Below are positions 34,200 through 42,039 of a stretch of DNA of 64,000 bases, piece by piece. The notes beneath the pieces are model-generated. The model searched no databases and was not told the origin of the DNA. It was given only the letters and a program-made list of their open reading frames with translations. Position numbers and translations under genes: made by a program. Source of the DNA: an uncultured Bacteroidota bacterium (GTDB taxonomy: Bacteria; Bacteroidota; Bacteroidia; 2-12-FULL-35-15); contig CAIYIS010000081.1 of assembly GCA_903926385.1 (NCBI GenBank), forward strand, positions 97,398 through 161,397, in the 5' to 3' direction. The number at the start of each line of letters is the position of its first letter. The stretch's first letter is position 1.

Positions 34200-35396
34200 A
34201 TGAAATCATTTGATATTTTATCCATCAGAGAATATTTTCCCAGTCCAGAAAACCCATCTGCTTCCACATGGGTATATAATCAAGCAAAAGGTATTCAGCA
34301 ATTCAATACTAGCTTATTAGTTCTTTCACCAACTCCTCAAATTCCAACATGGCTCACCCAAATAATGAAAAGTAAACATGCATGGAAAATCCAATCTCAA
34401 ACTGACATACACGAATATAACGGTGTAAAAGTAATGAGACCACCATTCTATAAGTTGCCAAATAAATATTTTTTTGATTTCAATATCCGTCAAGTATCTA
34501 ACTGTATTTTGAAACAATCAGAAAAAATTAATTTCAAACTTATTCACGCTCATTTTGGTCATGCAGGAGTTGCTTCTCTTCCTTTAAAAAAGAAAAGTAA
34601 TAAGCCATTAATTACATCCTTCTATGGATTTGATTTAGGTAGTGATAAAGACAGACTCAGGAAATACTATAAGAATCTTTCTTCTCAAGGCGATTTGTTT
34701 CTTGCACTTTCTGATGATATGGCAAACGATTTGACTGATTTAAATTTCCCATCAAGCCGAGTGGTAGTTCATCATTTGGGTGTGGATGTTGGCAAATTTG
34801 CCTTAAGTCCTGAAAAAAACAAGGATATTTTCACCTTTACTATTGTCGCTTCCTTTGTTGAGAAAAAAGGAATTCAATTCGTAATTGCAGCTTTTAAAAC
34901 ATTTATGAATGGAAAAGACTCAAATAAGTTTCAACTAAGATTAGTAGGAGACGGAGAATTTTATCATGAATTAAAGAGTCAAGCGATGGGCTGCGACAAT
35001 ATCATTTTTGTGAATAATTTTATTACTAACAATCCTCGTGAAACAGTTGCAGAAGAAATGCGATTAGCAGACGTTTTTCTTTTGACAAGTGTGACAAGTG
35101 CCGAAGGAGATAAAGAAGGAACCCCTATTGTTCTTATGGAAGCTCAGGCTTGCGGAAAGCCTTGCATATCCTCGTTTCATGCCGGAATTCCTGAAGTGGT
35201 TATTAATGGAGTTACCGGAACACTAGTAGAAGAAAGAGATATCACAAAGATAACAGAAGCCATGGAACTTCTGTTTAGTAACAAAACTCTACGACTCAAC
35301 TATGCAGAAGCGGCTAGAAATCACATTAACAAGAATTTCAATAACAACATACAAATTGAATTACTTAATAACATTTATAAAAAATTTATCATTTAA
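34200..35396 (+). CDS. Glycosyltransferase family 4 (WcaL/AmsK-like)
   Basis: 398 residues, GT-B fold. The N-terminal half contains LIHAHFGHAGVASLPLKKKS and SFYGFDLG, typical of colanic-acid-type WcaL/AmsK enzymes; the C-terminal half has VVHHLGVDVGKFAL and the E-x7-E region EGTPIVLMEAQACGKPCISS. It starts on the base after the preceding stop codon (TAAATG). Given position it may transfer the CDP-derived deoxysugar, which is an inference only. Confidence 0.88.
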   Translation: MKSFDILSIREYFPSPENPSASTWVYNQAKGIQQFNTSLLVLSPTPQIPTWLTQIMKSKHAWKIQSQTDIHEYNGVKVMRPPFYKLPNKYFFDFNIRQVSNCILKQSEKINFKLIHAHFGHAGVASLPLKKKSNKPLITSFYGFDLGSDKDRLRKYYKNLSSQGDLFLALSDDMANDLTDLNFPSSRVVVHHLGVDVGKFALSPEKNKDIFTFTIVASFVEKKGIQFVIAAFKTFMNGKDSNKFQLRLVGDGEFYHELKSQAMGCDNIIFVNNFITNNPRETVAEEMRLADVFLLTSVTSAEGDKEGTPIVLMEAQACGKPCISSFHAGIPEVVINGVTGTLVEERDITKITEAMELLFSNKTLRLNYAEAARNHINKNFNNNIQIELLNNIYKKFII

Positions 35397-35475
35397 TTCA
35401 TTCCGTTTTATAATAAACTTCAAAAAACATAATTTATCGCGTTGAAATCCGAATAGAGAATAAAATAATTTTACC

Positions 35476-36549
35476 ATGAAAATATTAATAGATATTGGTC
35501 ATCCTGGACATGTACATTTATTTAAAAATTTGATTAATAAAATGACGAAAGATGGACATGAATTTTACATCACGGCACGTGATAAAGAAGTTGCTATTTC
35601 TTTGTTAAATAATTACAATTTCAAATATTACAATAGAGGTAAAGGATATAATGGATTTTTGGGCAAAGCGTTTGGAATGTTAATTATTGACTTCAAAATT
35701 TGGATTCAGGCATTGAAGTTCAAACCAGATATTTTGATTGGCGGGGTTGGTAATTTATACATTGCTCAAGTAGCTAAATTATTGAGAAAACCTTCTATTA
35801 TTTTTGACGATACTGAACATGCAATACTAGAACTTGCCTTTGTCAAAAAATTGGCCACCTGCATTATCACGCCAGATGTTTTCCAAACAGATTTAGGGAA
35901 AAAACAAATCAAATATGCAGGTTATCATGAATTAGCTTACCTACATCCCAAATACTTTACTCCAGATTTAAAGGTTCATGAATTATTAGGAATTGATGCA
36001 AATCAGAAATACGTTATTTTAAGATTTGTTTCTTGGAATGCATCACATGACTCGGGGCAAAGTGGATTTATTAATGAAGATAAAATAAAATTGGTAAATG
36101 AGCTCTCAAAGATTGTAAAAGTGTTTATTTCTGCAGAAGGAAAAATCCCTGCTGTTATAGAAAAACACCAAATTAAAATTGCTCCCGAAAAAATGCATGA
36201 TGTTTTAGCCGGTGCTGAACTATTTGTTGGAGAAGGAGCCACAATGGCTTCTGAAGCCGTCTGTCTTGGAACGCCTGCAATTTATGTTAACAGTTTAAGT
36301 GTTTGTTATTGCACTGACCAGGAAAAATACGGACTCCTTTTTCATTTTAAAAACTCCAATGGTGCAATTGAAAAGGCGATTAGTTTATTAGGAGAAAAAA
36401 AATTAAAACAAGACTTGGAGGAGAAACACGTTAAGCTTTTGGAAACCAAAATAGATGTAACAGCTTTCATGATTTGGTTCATCGAAAACTTTCCAATGAG
36501 TGAAGAAATTATGAAAGAGAACCCACACTATCAATACAATTTCAAATAA
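35476..36549 (+). CDS. DUF354-family GT-B-like protein
   Basis: 357 residues. The N-terminus MKILIDIGHPGHVHLFKNLI and KPDILIGGVGNLYIAQVAKL, then IIFDDTEHAILE, match the DUF354 family, GT-B-like proteins related to UDP-GlcNAc 2-epimerase and MurG-type enzymes, found in polysaccharide and archaeal surface-glycan loci. GEGATMASEAVCLGTPAIYVNS is the nucleotide-binding C-terminal loop. The reaction is not established. Its stop codon overlaps the next start by one base (TAATG). Confidence 0.85.
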   Translation: MKILIDIGHPGHVHLFKNLINKMTKDGHEFYITARDKEVAISLLNNYNFKYYNRGKGYNGFLGKAFGMLIIDFKIWIQALKFKPDILIGGVGNLYIAQVAKLLRKPSIIFDDTEHAILELAFVKKLATCIITPDVFQTDLGKKQIKYAGYHELAYLHPKYFTPDLKVHELLGIDANQKYVILRFVSWNASHDSGQSGFINEDKIKLVNELSKIVKVFISAEGKIPAVIEKHQIKIAPEKMHDVLAGAELFVGEGATMASEAVCLGTPAIYVNSLSVCYCTDQEKYGLLFHFKNSNGAIEKAISLLGEKKLKQDLEEKHVKLLETKIDVTAFMIWFIENFPMSEEIMKENPHYQYNFK

Positions 36550-37298
36550 TGGATTTCACAATTGAAAAATACAAAGCACTTTTGTCTGCTTTACTAAAGC
36601 AGCAATACCATTTTCAGACATTCTCCGATTTTCTTCTCTCACCAAAGGAAAGGAGTATTATTTTGCGTCATGACGTAGATTTATTACCATTTAATTCTCT
36701 TGCTTTTGCAAAAATTCAATCCGAGAATAAAGTTAAATGTTCTTATTATTTCCGGGCTGTTCCCGAAAGCTGGAACGAAAATGTTATTCAAGAAATAAGT
36801 TCACTTGGTCATGAAATAGGATATCATTATGAGTGTTTAACCACTTGCAATGGCAATATGGAAAATGCAATCATAGATTTTGAACTCAACCTTTCCCGAC
36901 TTAGAAAACTTGCTCCGGTTTCAACCATTTGTATGCATGGTAGTCCTATGTCTAAATGGGATTCGAAAGATTTATGGAAACACAACAAATACCAAGATTA
37001 TGATATCATAGGAGAACCTTATTTTGATGTAGATTTTCAAAAAGTATTTTATTTAACCGACACCGGCAGGAGATGGGATGGTGAAAAGGTAAGCGTGCGT
37101 GATAAAGTAAATTCCGGAAGTATTTTAACATTCCACACTACACAGCAAATTATTAAAGCGGCTGACATGGGGCAACTTCCCAACCAGATAATGTTTACTT
37201 GTCATCCTCAACGTTGGACGGACAATAAATTAAAATGGGGGAAAGAAATCGTTGTTCAAAACCTGAAAAATCAAGTAAAACGTTTTCTGATTAAATAA
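36549..37298 (+). CDS. Polysaccharide deacetylase-like (NodB-type) protein
   Basis: 249 residues. ILRHDVDLLPFNS carries the catalytic/metal Asp pair of carbohydrate esterase family 4, and HEIGYHYE the metal-binding His; VSTICMHGSPMS and ILTFHTTQQI look like later motifs of the fold. It has no signal peptide, so it would act in the cytoplasm, perhaps on a sugar nucleotide or lipid-linked intermediate. It is tightly coupled to the DUF354 gene, and the two may work in sequence. The canonical HxxxH spacing is not perfect, so activity is not certain. Confidence 0.75.
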   Translation: MDFTIEKYKALLSALLKQQYHFQTFSDFLLSPKERSIILRHDVDLLPFNSLAFAKIQSENKVKCSYYFRAVPESWNENVIQEISSLGHEIGYHYECLTTCNGNMENAIIDFELNLSRLRKLAPVSTICMHGSPMSKWDSKDLWKHNKYQDYDIIGEPYFDVDFQKVFYLTDTGRRWDGEKVSVRDKVNSGSILTFHTTQQIIKAADMGQLPNQIMFTCHPQRWTDNKLKWGKEIVVQNLKNQVKRFLIK

Positions 37299-37305
37299 AT
37301 TTCGC

Positions 37306-37716
37306 ATGAATAAAAGAAGAATCACAATCATTTTCATTTATGTTATAATTTTATTCATAATAGCCTTATTTCCATTTAAAGAAATAAGCTACAAAGCAGA
37401 CCACACTTACTTTTTCGAAATAAGATTAGATCACATTTTTCACACTTGTTTCTTTTTACCTTGGATGAGTTTCCAATATTATTTCTCTCAAAAAAAAGAA
37501 ATAGAACTGTCGGGAAAAATTAAATGGTATTTAAGTGGGTTGCTTCTTGCTTTCTGCACCGAAGGAATTCAGTATTTTACATTCTACCGCTCATTCACCT
37601 TACTTGATTTACTGTCCAATTTTACAGGTGTAACCCTTAGTTGGATTTGTTTGCCCCTGTTTAAGCCCATTTGTATTTTAATGATGCCTTCCGGCTCATC
37701 AGAGCCTAATTCCTAA
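37306..37716 (+). CDS. VanZ-like membrane protein
   Basis: 136 residues with four hydrophobic segments. The pattern ADHTYFFEIRLDHIFHTCFFLPWMSF, then GLLLAFCTEGIQYFTFYRSFTLLDLLSNFTGVTLSW, with the conserved acidic E-x-x-Q and DLLxNxxG, fits the VanZ family. Role unknown; VanZ-like proteins often end surface-glycan operons. It begins eight bases after the deacetylase-like gene and is the last gene of the polysaccharide run. Confidence 0.82.
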   Translation: MNKRRITIIFIYVIILFIIALFPFKEISYKADHTYFFEIRLDHIFHTCFFLPWMSFQYYFSQKKEIELSGKIKWYLSGLLLAFCTEGIQYFTFYRSFTLLDLLSNFTGVTLSWICLPLFKPICILMMPSGSSEPNS

Positions 37717-37941
37717 AATCTAACCCGAACTCGCTGCCCGTAAGCTCATCTAAGTTATGCTTGTGTCTCACTTTATGGGTTGTTTCACTTCAACTTATAT
37801 TTCTTTTGCACTTTCCTTGGTTTTTTAATTATAAAATAAGGTAACCTGAGCGTCCCATTATGCAGATTGGGCTAAAACCGATATTCTGGAGAGAGGAGAA
37901 AGCCTAATAATTTACTAAATAACCAGAGTTTCGTTATGTCT

Positions 37942-38253
37942 GACTCGAATAATGATTATTCCGACTCGAGTAATGAATAGTCGGACACAAGTAATCGCTA
38001 CTCGGACTCGAGTATAGATTATTCGGACTCGAGTTACGATAAGTCGGACTCGGTTAATGAATATTCGGACTCGTATGATGAATAGTCGGATACAAGTAAT
38101 CGCTACTCGAACTCGAGTATTGGTTATTCGGACTAGAGTAATGAATAGTCGGACTCAACTAGCAATTATTCGGACTCAAGTATTGAATAGTCGGACTCGG
38201 ATAATGATTATTCGGACACAAATAATCGTTACTCGGACTCGAATAATGAAAAG
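37942..38253. repeat. 21-bp tandem array C (15 units)
   Basis: Units start at 37942 and every 21 bp to 38236, with no indels in 15 copies. The consensus is GACTCGAGTAATGAATAGTC followed by G, with variants such as GACACAAGTAATCGCTACTC. The unit has ends GACT/AGTC that can pair and the palindrome ACTCGAGT in several copies. It lies between convergent VanZ and tRNA-Leu genes. Preceding 37717-37941 shows nothing recognisable. A plus-strand frame through it (38057-38311) is open because the period is a multiple of three. Confidence 0.92.
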
Positions 38254-38334
38254 TGTAGTTTATTCAATAAATTGTGTCAGGTTAAAACTGCCCGCATACG
38301 CGACCGCCTAAGAGAGTATTAAGGATGAAACTAA

Positions 38335-38366
38335 ACAAAAAAGCCTTCATAACTGAAGGCTTTTTT
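38335..38366 (-). terminator. Terminator of tRNA-Leu
   Basis: AAAAAAGCCTTC, AT loop, GAAGGCTTTTTT: perfect stem with A and T runs on either side. It starts eight bases past the tRNA 3' end. Confidence 0.85.
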
Positions 38367-38373
38367 GGTGATG

Positions 38374-38453
38374 TACCCAGTGCCGGAGTCGAACCGGCAC
38401 GATTTCTCACTGGTGTTTGAGACCAGCGCGTCTACCAATTCCGCCAACTGGGC
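38374..38453 (-). tRNA. tRNA-Leu (anticodon CAA)
   Basis: 80 nt on the minus strand. Acceptor arms GCCCAGT and ACTGGGT with discriminator A; D-loop with GGTAGAC; anticodon arm CTGGT-CTCAAAC-ACCAG, giving anticodon CAA (reads UUG); a short type II variable arm; T arm GCCGG-TTCGACT-CCGGC. CCA is not encoded. It has its own promoter (38527-38557) and terminator. Confidence 0.95.
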
Positions 38454-38526
38454 ATTGCTGTTTATTCTGCAATTTCTTCTCTGAATTAATTTCTAATTCT
38501 GAAACTGTAAAATTGGAATCGGGGTG

Positions 38527-38557
38527 CAAAACTATTCAAATCATTTGGATTGACAAA
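38527..38557 (-). promoter_or_regulatory. Promoter of tRNA-Leu
   Basis: On the minus strand TTTG (38557-38554), 19 bases, TAGTTTTG (38534-38527): a full -33/-7 match. Transcription would start near 38520, about 67 bases before the tRNA. Confidence 0.75.
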
Positions 38558-38565
38558 AAAAACTT

Positions 38566-38594
38566 TTGTCATAAGTCATTTTTAATTACATTTG
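38566..38594 (+). promoter_or_regulatory. Promoter of prs
   Basis: TTG at 38566-38568, 18 bases, TACATTTG at 38587-38594; the prs ATG is 19 bases further on. It stands back to back with the tRNA-Leu promoter. Confidence 0.65.
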
Positions 38595-38613
38595 CATCCC
38601 TTTTAAAAAAAAC

Positions 38614-39549
38614 ATGGACTATAAGGTTAAAATATTTTCAGGTTCTTCCACCCGTCATTTAGCAGAAAAGATAGCTAAAGGATACGGACAGGAATTAGGA
38701 AAAGTTTCATTGCTTCGCTTTAGTGATGGGGAGTTTCAAACTTCTTATGAGGAAACAGTGAGAGGAAGTGATGTGTTTATTATTCAATCTACCATCCCTC
38801 CAACGGATAACTTATTTGAAGTTTTGCTTATGATTGATGCGGCCAAAAGAGCATCGGCCCATCAGATTATTGCTGTTTTGCCTTACTTCGGGTTTGCCCG
38901 TCAGGACAGAAAAGACCAACCCAGAGTGGCTATAGGTGCAAAAATGGTGGCTAACCTTCTGTCGGCAGCCGGGGCTACCCGTATTATTACAATGGACCTT
39001 CATGCCGACCAGATTCAGGGATTCTTCGACTTTCCGGTAGACCATTTATATGCTTCATCTATTTTTCTACCTTATATACAGGGTTTAAATTTACCTAACT
39101 TAACTATGGCTGCCCCCGATATGGGTGGAACCAAGAGAGCAAATGCTTATGCTAAGTTCTTAAAATCAGATATTGTTATCTGCTACAAACAGCGTACAAA
39201 AGCTAATGTGGTGGATAGTATGACGGTGATAGGCGAAGTGGAAGGAAGAGATATTATTTTGGTTGACGACCTTATTGATACAGGAGGAACACTTACCAAA
39301 GCAGCCGATATGATGCTGGACAGAGGAGCTAACAGCGTGAGAGCCGTTTGTACTCATGCAGTTCTATCGGGTAAAGCTTACGAAAACATTGAAAAATCAG
39401 GAATTACAGAATTAGTGGTAACGGATACCATTCCTTTAAAACAGGAAAGCAGCAAGATTAAAGTGCTTACCGTTGCCGATTTGTTTGCTAAAGTATTGCA
39501 CAGTGTGCATAATTACGAATCGATAGCATCCAACTTTATAGTTTCTTAA
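38614..39549 (+). CDS. prs: Ribose-phosphate pyrophosphokinase
   Basis: 311 residues, standard length. It makes PRPP from ribose-5-phosphate and ATP for nucleotide, His, Trp and NAD synthesis. Visible signatures are FSDGEFQTSYEETVRGSDVFIIQ, the divalent-cation loop DLHADQIQGFFDFPVDHLYA, and the PRPP-binding loop DIILVDDLIDTGGTL. It is followed after 71 bases by rplY, an order common in this phylum. Confidence 0.97.
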   Translation: MDYKVKIFSGSSTRHLAEKIAKGYGQELGKVSLLRFSDGEFQTSYEETVRGSDVFIIQSTIPPTDNLFEVLLMIDAAKRASAHQIIAVLPYFGFARQDRKDQPRVAIGAKMVANLLSAAGATRIITMDLHADQIQGFFDFPVDHLYASSIFLPYIQGLNLPNLTMAAPDMGGTKRANAYAKFLKSDIVICYKQRTKANVVDSMTVIGEVEGRDIILVDDLIDTGGTLTKAADMMLDRGANSVRAVCTHAVLSGKAYENIEKSGITELVVTDTIPLKQESSKIKVLTVADLFAKVLHSVHNYESIASNFIVS

Positions 39550-39620
39550 AAATATTGCACCATTAAATTAATTTAACCGCTGTTTGTAAGGTGCATCAAA
39601 CAGCAAAAAATAAAAAACAA

Positions 39621-40268
39621 ATGAAATCAGTATCTATTAGCGGTTCGCCAAGAGCGAACGTAGGGAAAACAGATGCAACAGCATTGAGAAATGCTAAGCG
39701 CGTACCTTGTGTACTTTATGGTGGTAAAGAACAAATTCACTTTTCAGTTCTTTCAGCCGATTTTAAAAACTTAATCTACACGCCTCATGTGCACACAGTA
39801 GATTTAGAAATTGCAGGAAATAAATTTCATGCAATTGTTCAGGAAACACAATTTCATCCATTAAAAGATCATCTTATGCATGTTGATTTTTTAGAAATTG
39901 TTCCGGGAAAACCAGTAGTTATGGAATTACCAGTTAAAACATCAGGAACTTCGCCAGGTGTTAGAAATGGAGGTAAATTATCCAAAAAATTAAAAACATT
40001 AAAAGCAAAAGGATTGGTAGAAAACATGCCTGATGCAGTAACCATAGCAATTGACAAATTAGAAATTGGTCAATCAGTAAGAGTAGAAGAAATTCAAGTA
40101 GATGGTCTTACTTTTTTAAATGCTCCTAATGTAACTGTTATCGCTGTACAAGTAACACGTGCGGTGGTTGAAGAGCCTAAAGCAGCAGCAGCAGCTTCAT
40201 CAGCAACTCCGGCAGCAGCAGCTAAAGCTCCGGCAGCAGCAGCAGCTAAGGCCCCGGCTAAAAAATAG
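39621..40268 (+). CDS. rplY: 50S ribosomal protein L25/general stress protein Ctc
   Basis: 215 residues from ATG 39621; the GTG ten codons earlier (39591) gives an unconserved extension. The N-terminal L25 domain binds 5S rRNA (SISGSPRANVGKTDATALRN, RVPCVLYGGKEQIHF), and the C-terminal TL5/Ctc beta domain follows (GVRNGGKLSKKLKTLKAKGL, then MPDAVTIAIDKLEIGQSVRV). The end is a low-complexity Ala/Pro/Lys tail typical of the long form in these bacteria. A strong terminator lies 36 bases on. Confidence 0.95.
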   Translation: MKSVSISGSPRANVGKTDATALRNAKRVPCVLYGGKEQIHFSVLSADFKNLIYTPHVHTVDLEIAGNKFHAIVQETQFHPLKDHLMHVDFLEIVPGKPVVMELPVKTSGTSPGVRNGGKLSKKLKTLKAKGLVENMPDAVTIAIDKLEIGQSVRVEEIQVDGLTFLNAPNVTVIAVQVTRAVVEEPKAAAAASSATPAAAAKAPAAAAAKAPAKK

Positions 40269-40304
40269 TTTACAAATTTCCCTTTTAACAGGGTAATTGA
40301 ATAG

Positions 40305-40343
40305 AGTTGGCAGAACATTATGTTTCTGCCAACTTTTTTTTTG
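40305..40343 (+). terminator. Terminator after rplY
   Basis: AGTTGGCAGAA pairs with TTCTGCCAACT, followed by a run of nine or more T. The final bases overlap the -33 element of the pth promoter. Confidence 0.9.
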
Positions 40344-40372
40344 ATTTAGTATAGCTAGTTTTGTTATTTTTG
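40341..40372 (+). promoter_or_regulatory. Promoter of pth
   Basis: TTG at 40341-40343, 21 bases, TATTTTTG at 40365-40372; ATG of pth 19 bases later. Compactly placed right after the rplY terminator. Confidence 0.65.
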
Positions 40373-40391
40373 AAACACAATTTAAAAGCAC

Positions 40392-40958
40392 ATGAGTAAA
40401 TTTTTAATAGTTGGTTTGGGAAACATAGGCGCTGAATACGAAAACACACGTCATAATATTGGGTTTACCGTTTTAGATACCATAGCACGCGAACACAATC
40501 TCAAATTTGTTACCGGAAGACTGGCAGCTGTTGCCGAATTTAAGCACAAAGGCAAAACAATTATTCTGATTAAACCTTCCACTTATATGAATTTAAGTGG
40601 AAAAGCTGTGAATTACTGGCTACAGGCTGAGCGGATAGCAAAAGAGCATTTGCTGGTGATTACTGACGACATTGCTCTTCCTTTTGGAACGCTGCGAATG
40701 AAAGGTAAAGGAAGCGATGGAGGACATAACGGATTACGAAACATTCAGGAAATAATGAATACCACAGAATATGCCCGATTACGATTTGGTGTGGGCAGCG
40801 AATTCTCGACCGGACGACAAGTAGATTATGTACTTGGCAAATGGAACGATACAGAACAAAAAGCACTGACTCCTCGTATCGAAATGGCAGGACAAATGGC
40901 TCTGAGTTTCGCTGCTATTGGCCTGCAACTAACCATGACTAATTTTAATAATAAATAA
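40392..40958 (+). CDS. pth: Peptidyl-tRNA hydrolase
   Basis: 188 residues. It frees tRNA from peptidyl-tRNAs that drop off the ribosome. Catalytic residues are visible: N10 in VGLGN, H20 in ENTRHNIGF, and the Asp of ITDDIALPFGTLRMK, followed by GSDGGHNGLRNI that positions the substrate. Placed after prs and rplY but with its own promoter. Confidence 0.96.
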   Translation: MSKFLIVGLGNIGAEYENTRHNIGFTVLDTIAREHNLKFVTGRLAAVAEFKHKGKTIILIKPSTYMNLSGKAVNYWLQAERIAKEHLLVITDDIALPFGTLRMKGKGSDGGHNGLRNIQEIMNTTEYARLRFGVGSEFSTGRQVDYVLGKWNDTEQKALTPRIEMAGQMALSFAAIGLQLTMTNFNNK

Positions 40959-40981
40959 ACATTAATATAAACTTATATTCC

Positions 40982-40989
40982 TATTTTTG
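40982..40989 (+). promoter_or_regulatory. Candidate promoter of the 41016 T9SS gene
   Basis: TATTTTTG, full TAnnTTTG match 26 bases before the ATG; no TTG at the right distance upstream. Confidence 0.5.
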
Positions 40990-41015
40990 CATCCATAACT
41001 TAATTTATAAATAAC

Positions 41016-41960
41016 ATGAAGAAAATTACTACAGTATTATTATTATCAGTCGCTACTATTTTTGTGAAAGCGCAACCTTTCTTAGGATTATACACATTCG
41101 ACAGTGTGAAAGTTACTACAGGATTAACCGACCCTACACCAGTACCTGCGGCCACAGGTGTTACATTCGGAAGTTTCTCTGCAGTTGGAACTCCGGCAAA
41201 TCCAAATGCTTCTGCACGATTTGCTTTTACTAACTGGCCACTTGGTTCTACGGGTGGAACAGCTGATTCTCTTTACTCAGGAATGACAGGTTCTTTAAGC
41301 ACCGGAGAATATTTAGAAGTTACGCTAAGCCCTGTTTCAGGTTATGCAATCACTTTAGATAGTATCCGTTTTACAGCAAGACGTTCGTCAACAGCTTGCC
41401 GTTCGTATTCTGTACGTTCAAGTGCGGATGGATATGCTTCTAATCTTACAGCAGGAATGATGATGTTCAACCCAAATGTTAGTATTCAAGGTTCAAATGA
41501 ATTTTTCTTTAACCATGATACAACAAGTAATTTTATGAATAATGCTAACGGCAATTTAAGTTTACTAGCCGGTGGAAGTTTCTCTGCACTTACCTCTCCG
41601 GTTACTTTCCGTTTTTACGGATGGAATGCTGAAGCCACAGGAGGTTCGTTTGGTATCGATAATGTTGCATTTATTGGTAACGCTGTAGGTGGTGTTGGAA
41701 TTGCTGAAAACAAAACAGCGGCAATTGCTCTGTATCCTAACCCATCGGCTAATGGTTTATTCAATGTTGATTTAGGAAATGTTTCGGGTAAATCTACTGT
41801 TACTGTTTATGACATTGTAGGAAAAGTAATTCTTACAAAAGAAGTAACTACAGGAAACAAACAAACACTTGATTTATCTGCTCAGGCAAACGGATGTTAT
41901 TTTGTAAACATCAAAAACGATAACGGAACCATTACAAAAAAACTTACTGTAAGTAAATAA
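41016..41960 (+). CDS. Secreted T9SS type A sorting-domain protein
   Basis: 314 residues. The signal peptide MKKITTVLLLSVATIFVKA ends before QPF. About 20-220 is an extracellular beta-sandwich-like region rich in Ser, Thr, Gly and aromatic residues (TLSPVSGYAITLDSIRFTAR). The last 80 residues are the T9SS C-terminal domain: IALYPNPSANGLFNVDLGNV, VTVYDIVGKVILTKEV, GCYFVNIKNDNGTITKKLTV. The protein should be exported to the surface by the type IX system; its activity is unknown. Single-gene unit with its own promoter and terminator. Confidence 0.9.
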   Translation: MKKITTVLLLSVATIFVKAQPFLGLYTFDSVKVTTGLTDPTPVPAATGVTFGSFSAVGTPANPNASARFAFTNWPLGSTGGTADSLYSGMTGSLSTGEYLEVTLSPVSGYAITLDSIRFTARRSSTACRSYSVRSSADGYASNLTAGMMMFNPNVSIQGSNEFFFNHDTTSNFMNNANGNLSLLAGGSFSALTSPVTFRFYGWNAEATGGSFGIDNVAFIGNAVGGVGIAENKTAAIALYPNPSANGLFNVDLGNVSGKSTVTVYDIVGKVILTKEVTTGNKQTLDLSAQANGCYFVNIKNDNGTITKKLTVSK

Positions 41961-41984
41961 TTTTATTCTATTCAATCTTTACAT

Positions 41985-42017
41985 TAAACGTCTCGCATAA
42001 TTTGCGGGACGTTTTTG
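41985..42017 (+). terminator. Terminator before uvrC
   Basis: AAACGTCTCGCA pairs with TGCGGGACGTTT (one G-T pair), then T5. It ends the T9SS transcript, and the uvrC -7 box follows four bases later. Confidence 0.85.
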
Positions 42018-42020
42018 TTT

Positions 42021-42028
42021 TACCTTTG
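42021..42028 (+). promoter_or_regulatory. Candidate promoter of uvrC
   Basis: TACCTTTG, full match, only 11 bases upstream of the ATG, implying a very short leader. Confidence 0.5.
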
Positions 42029-42039
42029 TTTTCATTTCA

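Noticed and set aside
17936..37716. A mobile island with insertion sequences
   Set aside because: The locus is variable in type and A+T-rich, but I see no transposase, integrase, attachment site or flanking repeat that would support recent mobility.
37942..38253. CRISPR array
   Set aside because: Units are contiguous 21-bp repeats without unique spacers, and no cas genes are present. The same holds for the other five arrays.
38057..38311. An 84-codon Arg/Thr-rich frame through array C
   Set aside because: Same reason: a by-product of a stop-free repeat with a period divisible by three. The sequence continues into unrelated DNA beyond the array.
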